From assembly GCA_963831535.1 (NCBI GenBank), contig CAWHQP010000001.1, positions 1 through 64,000 on the forward strand: DNA of 64,000 nt, in the 5' to 3' direction. This document shows positions 63,922 through 64,000 of the stretch, one piece after another (within the stretch, counting starts at the first letter, position 1; each line of letters begins with the position of its first letter). This stretch comes from Bog-756 sp963831535 (GTDB lineage Bacteria; Actinomycetota; Acidimicrobiia; Acidimicrobiales; RAAP-2). The notes under the pieces are model-generated. The model had not been told where the DNA came from. It saw nothing but the letters and a program-made list of their open reading frames with translations, and did not search any database. Position numbers and translations under genes: made by a program.

Positions 63922-64000
63922 TCAGTTCGACTTGCGCCTACCCCGTCCTCCCACCCAGACCACGAGGCTGACCATCAGCAGCACCATCCCCACTCCGGCC
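63922..64000 (-). CDS. Partial gene: C-terminus of a membrane-anchored protein
   Basis: Only the last 25 codons are in the window: a hydrophobic helix (MVLLMVSLVVWV) followed by a short basic tail GGRGRRKSN and TGA. A helix plus basic tail at the extreme C-terminus is what sortase substrates and other tail-anchored proteins have, but an LPxTG motif would lie beyond the window. Function cannot be told. Confidence 0.45.
   Translation of the reverse strand, partial: AGVGMVLLMVSLVVWVGGRGRRKSN

Overview
The window is a high-GC stretch of an actinobacterial chromosome (about two-thirds G+C by eye). The gene content best fits the class Acidimicrobiia or a near relative. Pointers are many CoA-thioester and SDR enzymes, single-hotdog FAS1-like dehydratases, a CaiB/AMACR-type transferase, a luciferase-like (F420-type) oxidoreductase, a relative of the mycothiol-dependent nitroreductase Rv2466c, and a secreted protein built on GYWLVASDGG-type repeats. 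No rRNA, CRISPR array, replication origin or intact prophage was seen.

Layout. (1) 1-1.7 kb: decayed tyrosine recombinase beside the 3' end of a tRNA-Val gene. (2) 1.8-16 kb: housekeeping and lipid genes. These include an inositol-phosphatase-like protein, a lipoprotein, an OafA-type acyltransferase with an SGNH domain, an aldehyde dehydrogenase, a DUF7064/7065-like protein, an SRPBCC-SDR fusion, and a tightly overlapping trio (FAD amine-oxidase-like protein, DUF1365, CFA-synthase-like methyltransferase) that probably modifies membrane acyl chains. (3) 16-25 kb: secreted glutamic peptidase with a repeat domain, CPBP protease, PaiB-like protein, two YdeI/OmdA-type proteins, and a TetR-controlled DrrAB-type ABC exporter with a visible operator. 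(4) 25-28.6 kb: sigma-factor island. An ECF41-type sigma factor faces a carboxymuconolactone-decarboxylase gene, with ECF41-like promoter motifs before both genes. A stand-alone NTF2-fold protein and a second sigma factor with an NTF2-like tail follow. (5) 28.6-34.3 kb: sparser, lower-GC segment with an LCP ligase, a signal peptidase, a polytopic membrane protein and an IS30 fragment, ending at a tRNA-Arg gene. (6) 34.4-48 kb: mixed metabolism, including a TetR/MFS efflux pair, an old-yellow-enzyme homologue, CysQ, a D-aminoacylase-like amidohydrolase, a secreted serine protease, an aquaporin and a cysteine-dioxygenase-like/rhodanese operon. (7) 48-57.7 kb: an acyl-CoA catabolic cluster with a transporter, two acyl-CoA dehydrogenases, two MaoC-type proteins, an AMACR-like racemase, an HMG-CoA-synthase-like/DUF35 fusion and a thiolase. 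(8) 57.7-64 kb: TenA/PqqC-like protein, SepX/GlpR-like membrane protein, YhhN lysoplasmalogenase, DsbA-like protein, SDR, ABC ATPase and small membrane proteins.

Ten single-base frame breaks in eight otherwise well-conserved genes all lie right of 36.2 kb, while the genes between 1.7 and 35.7 kb are intact. Each is repaired by adding or removing one base, so sequence error in that part of the assembly is as likely as gene decay. The most interesting candidates for new biology are the acyl-CoA cluster with its Cys-less HMGCS-DUF35 fusion, the ECF41/NTF2 sigma island, the SRPBCC-SDR fusion next to the lipid-modification trio, and the glutamic-peptidase/repeat fusion. All functional statements come from reading translated sequence and remembered family motifs; no database search was run.
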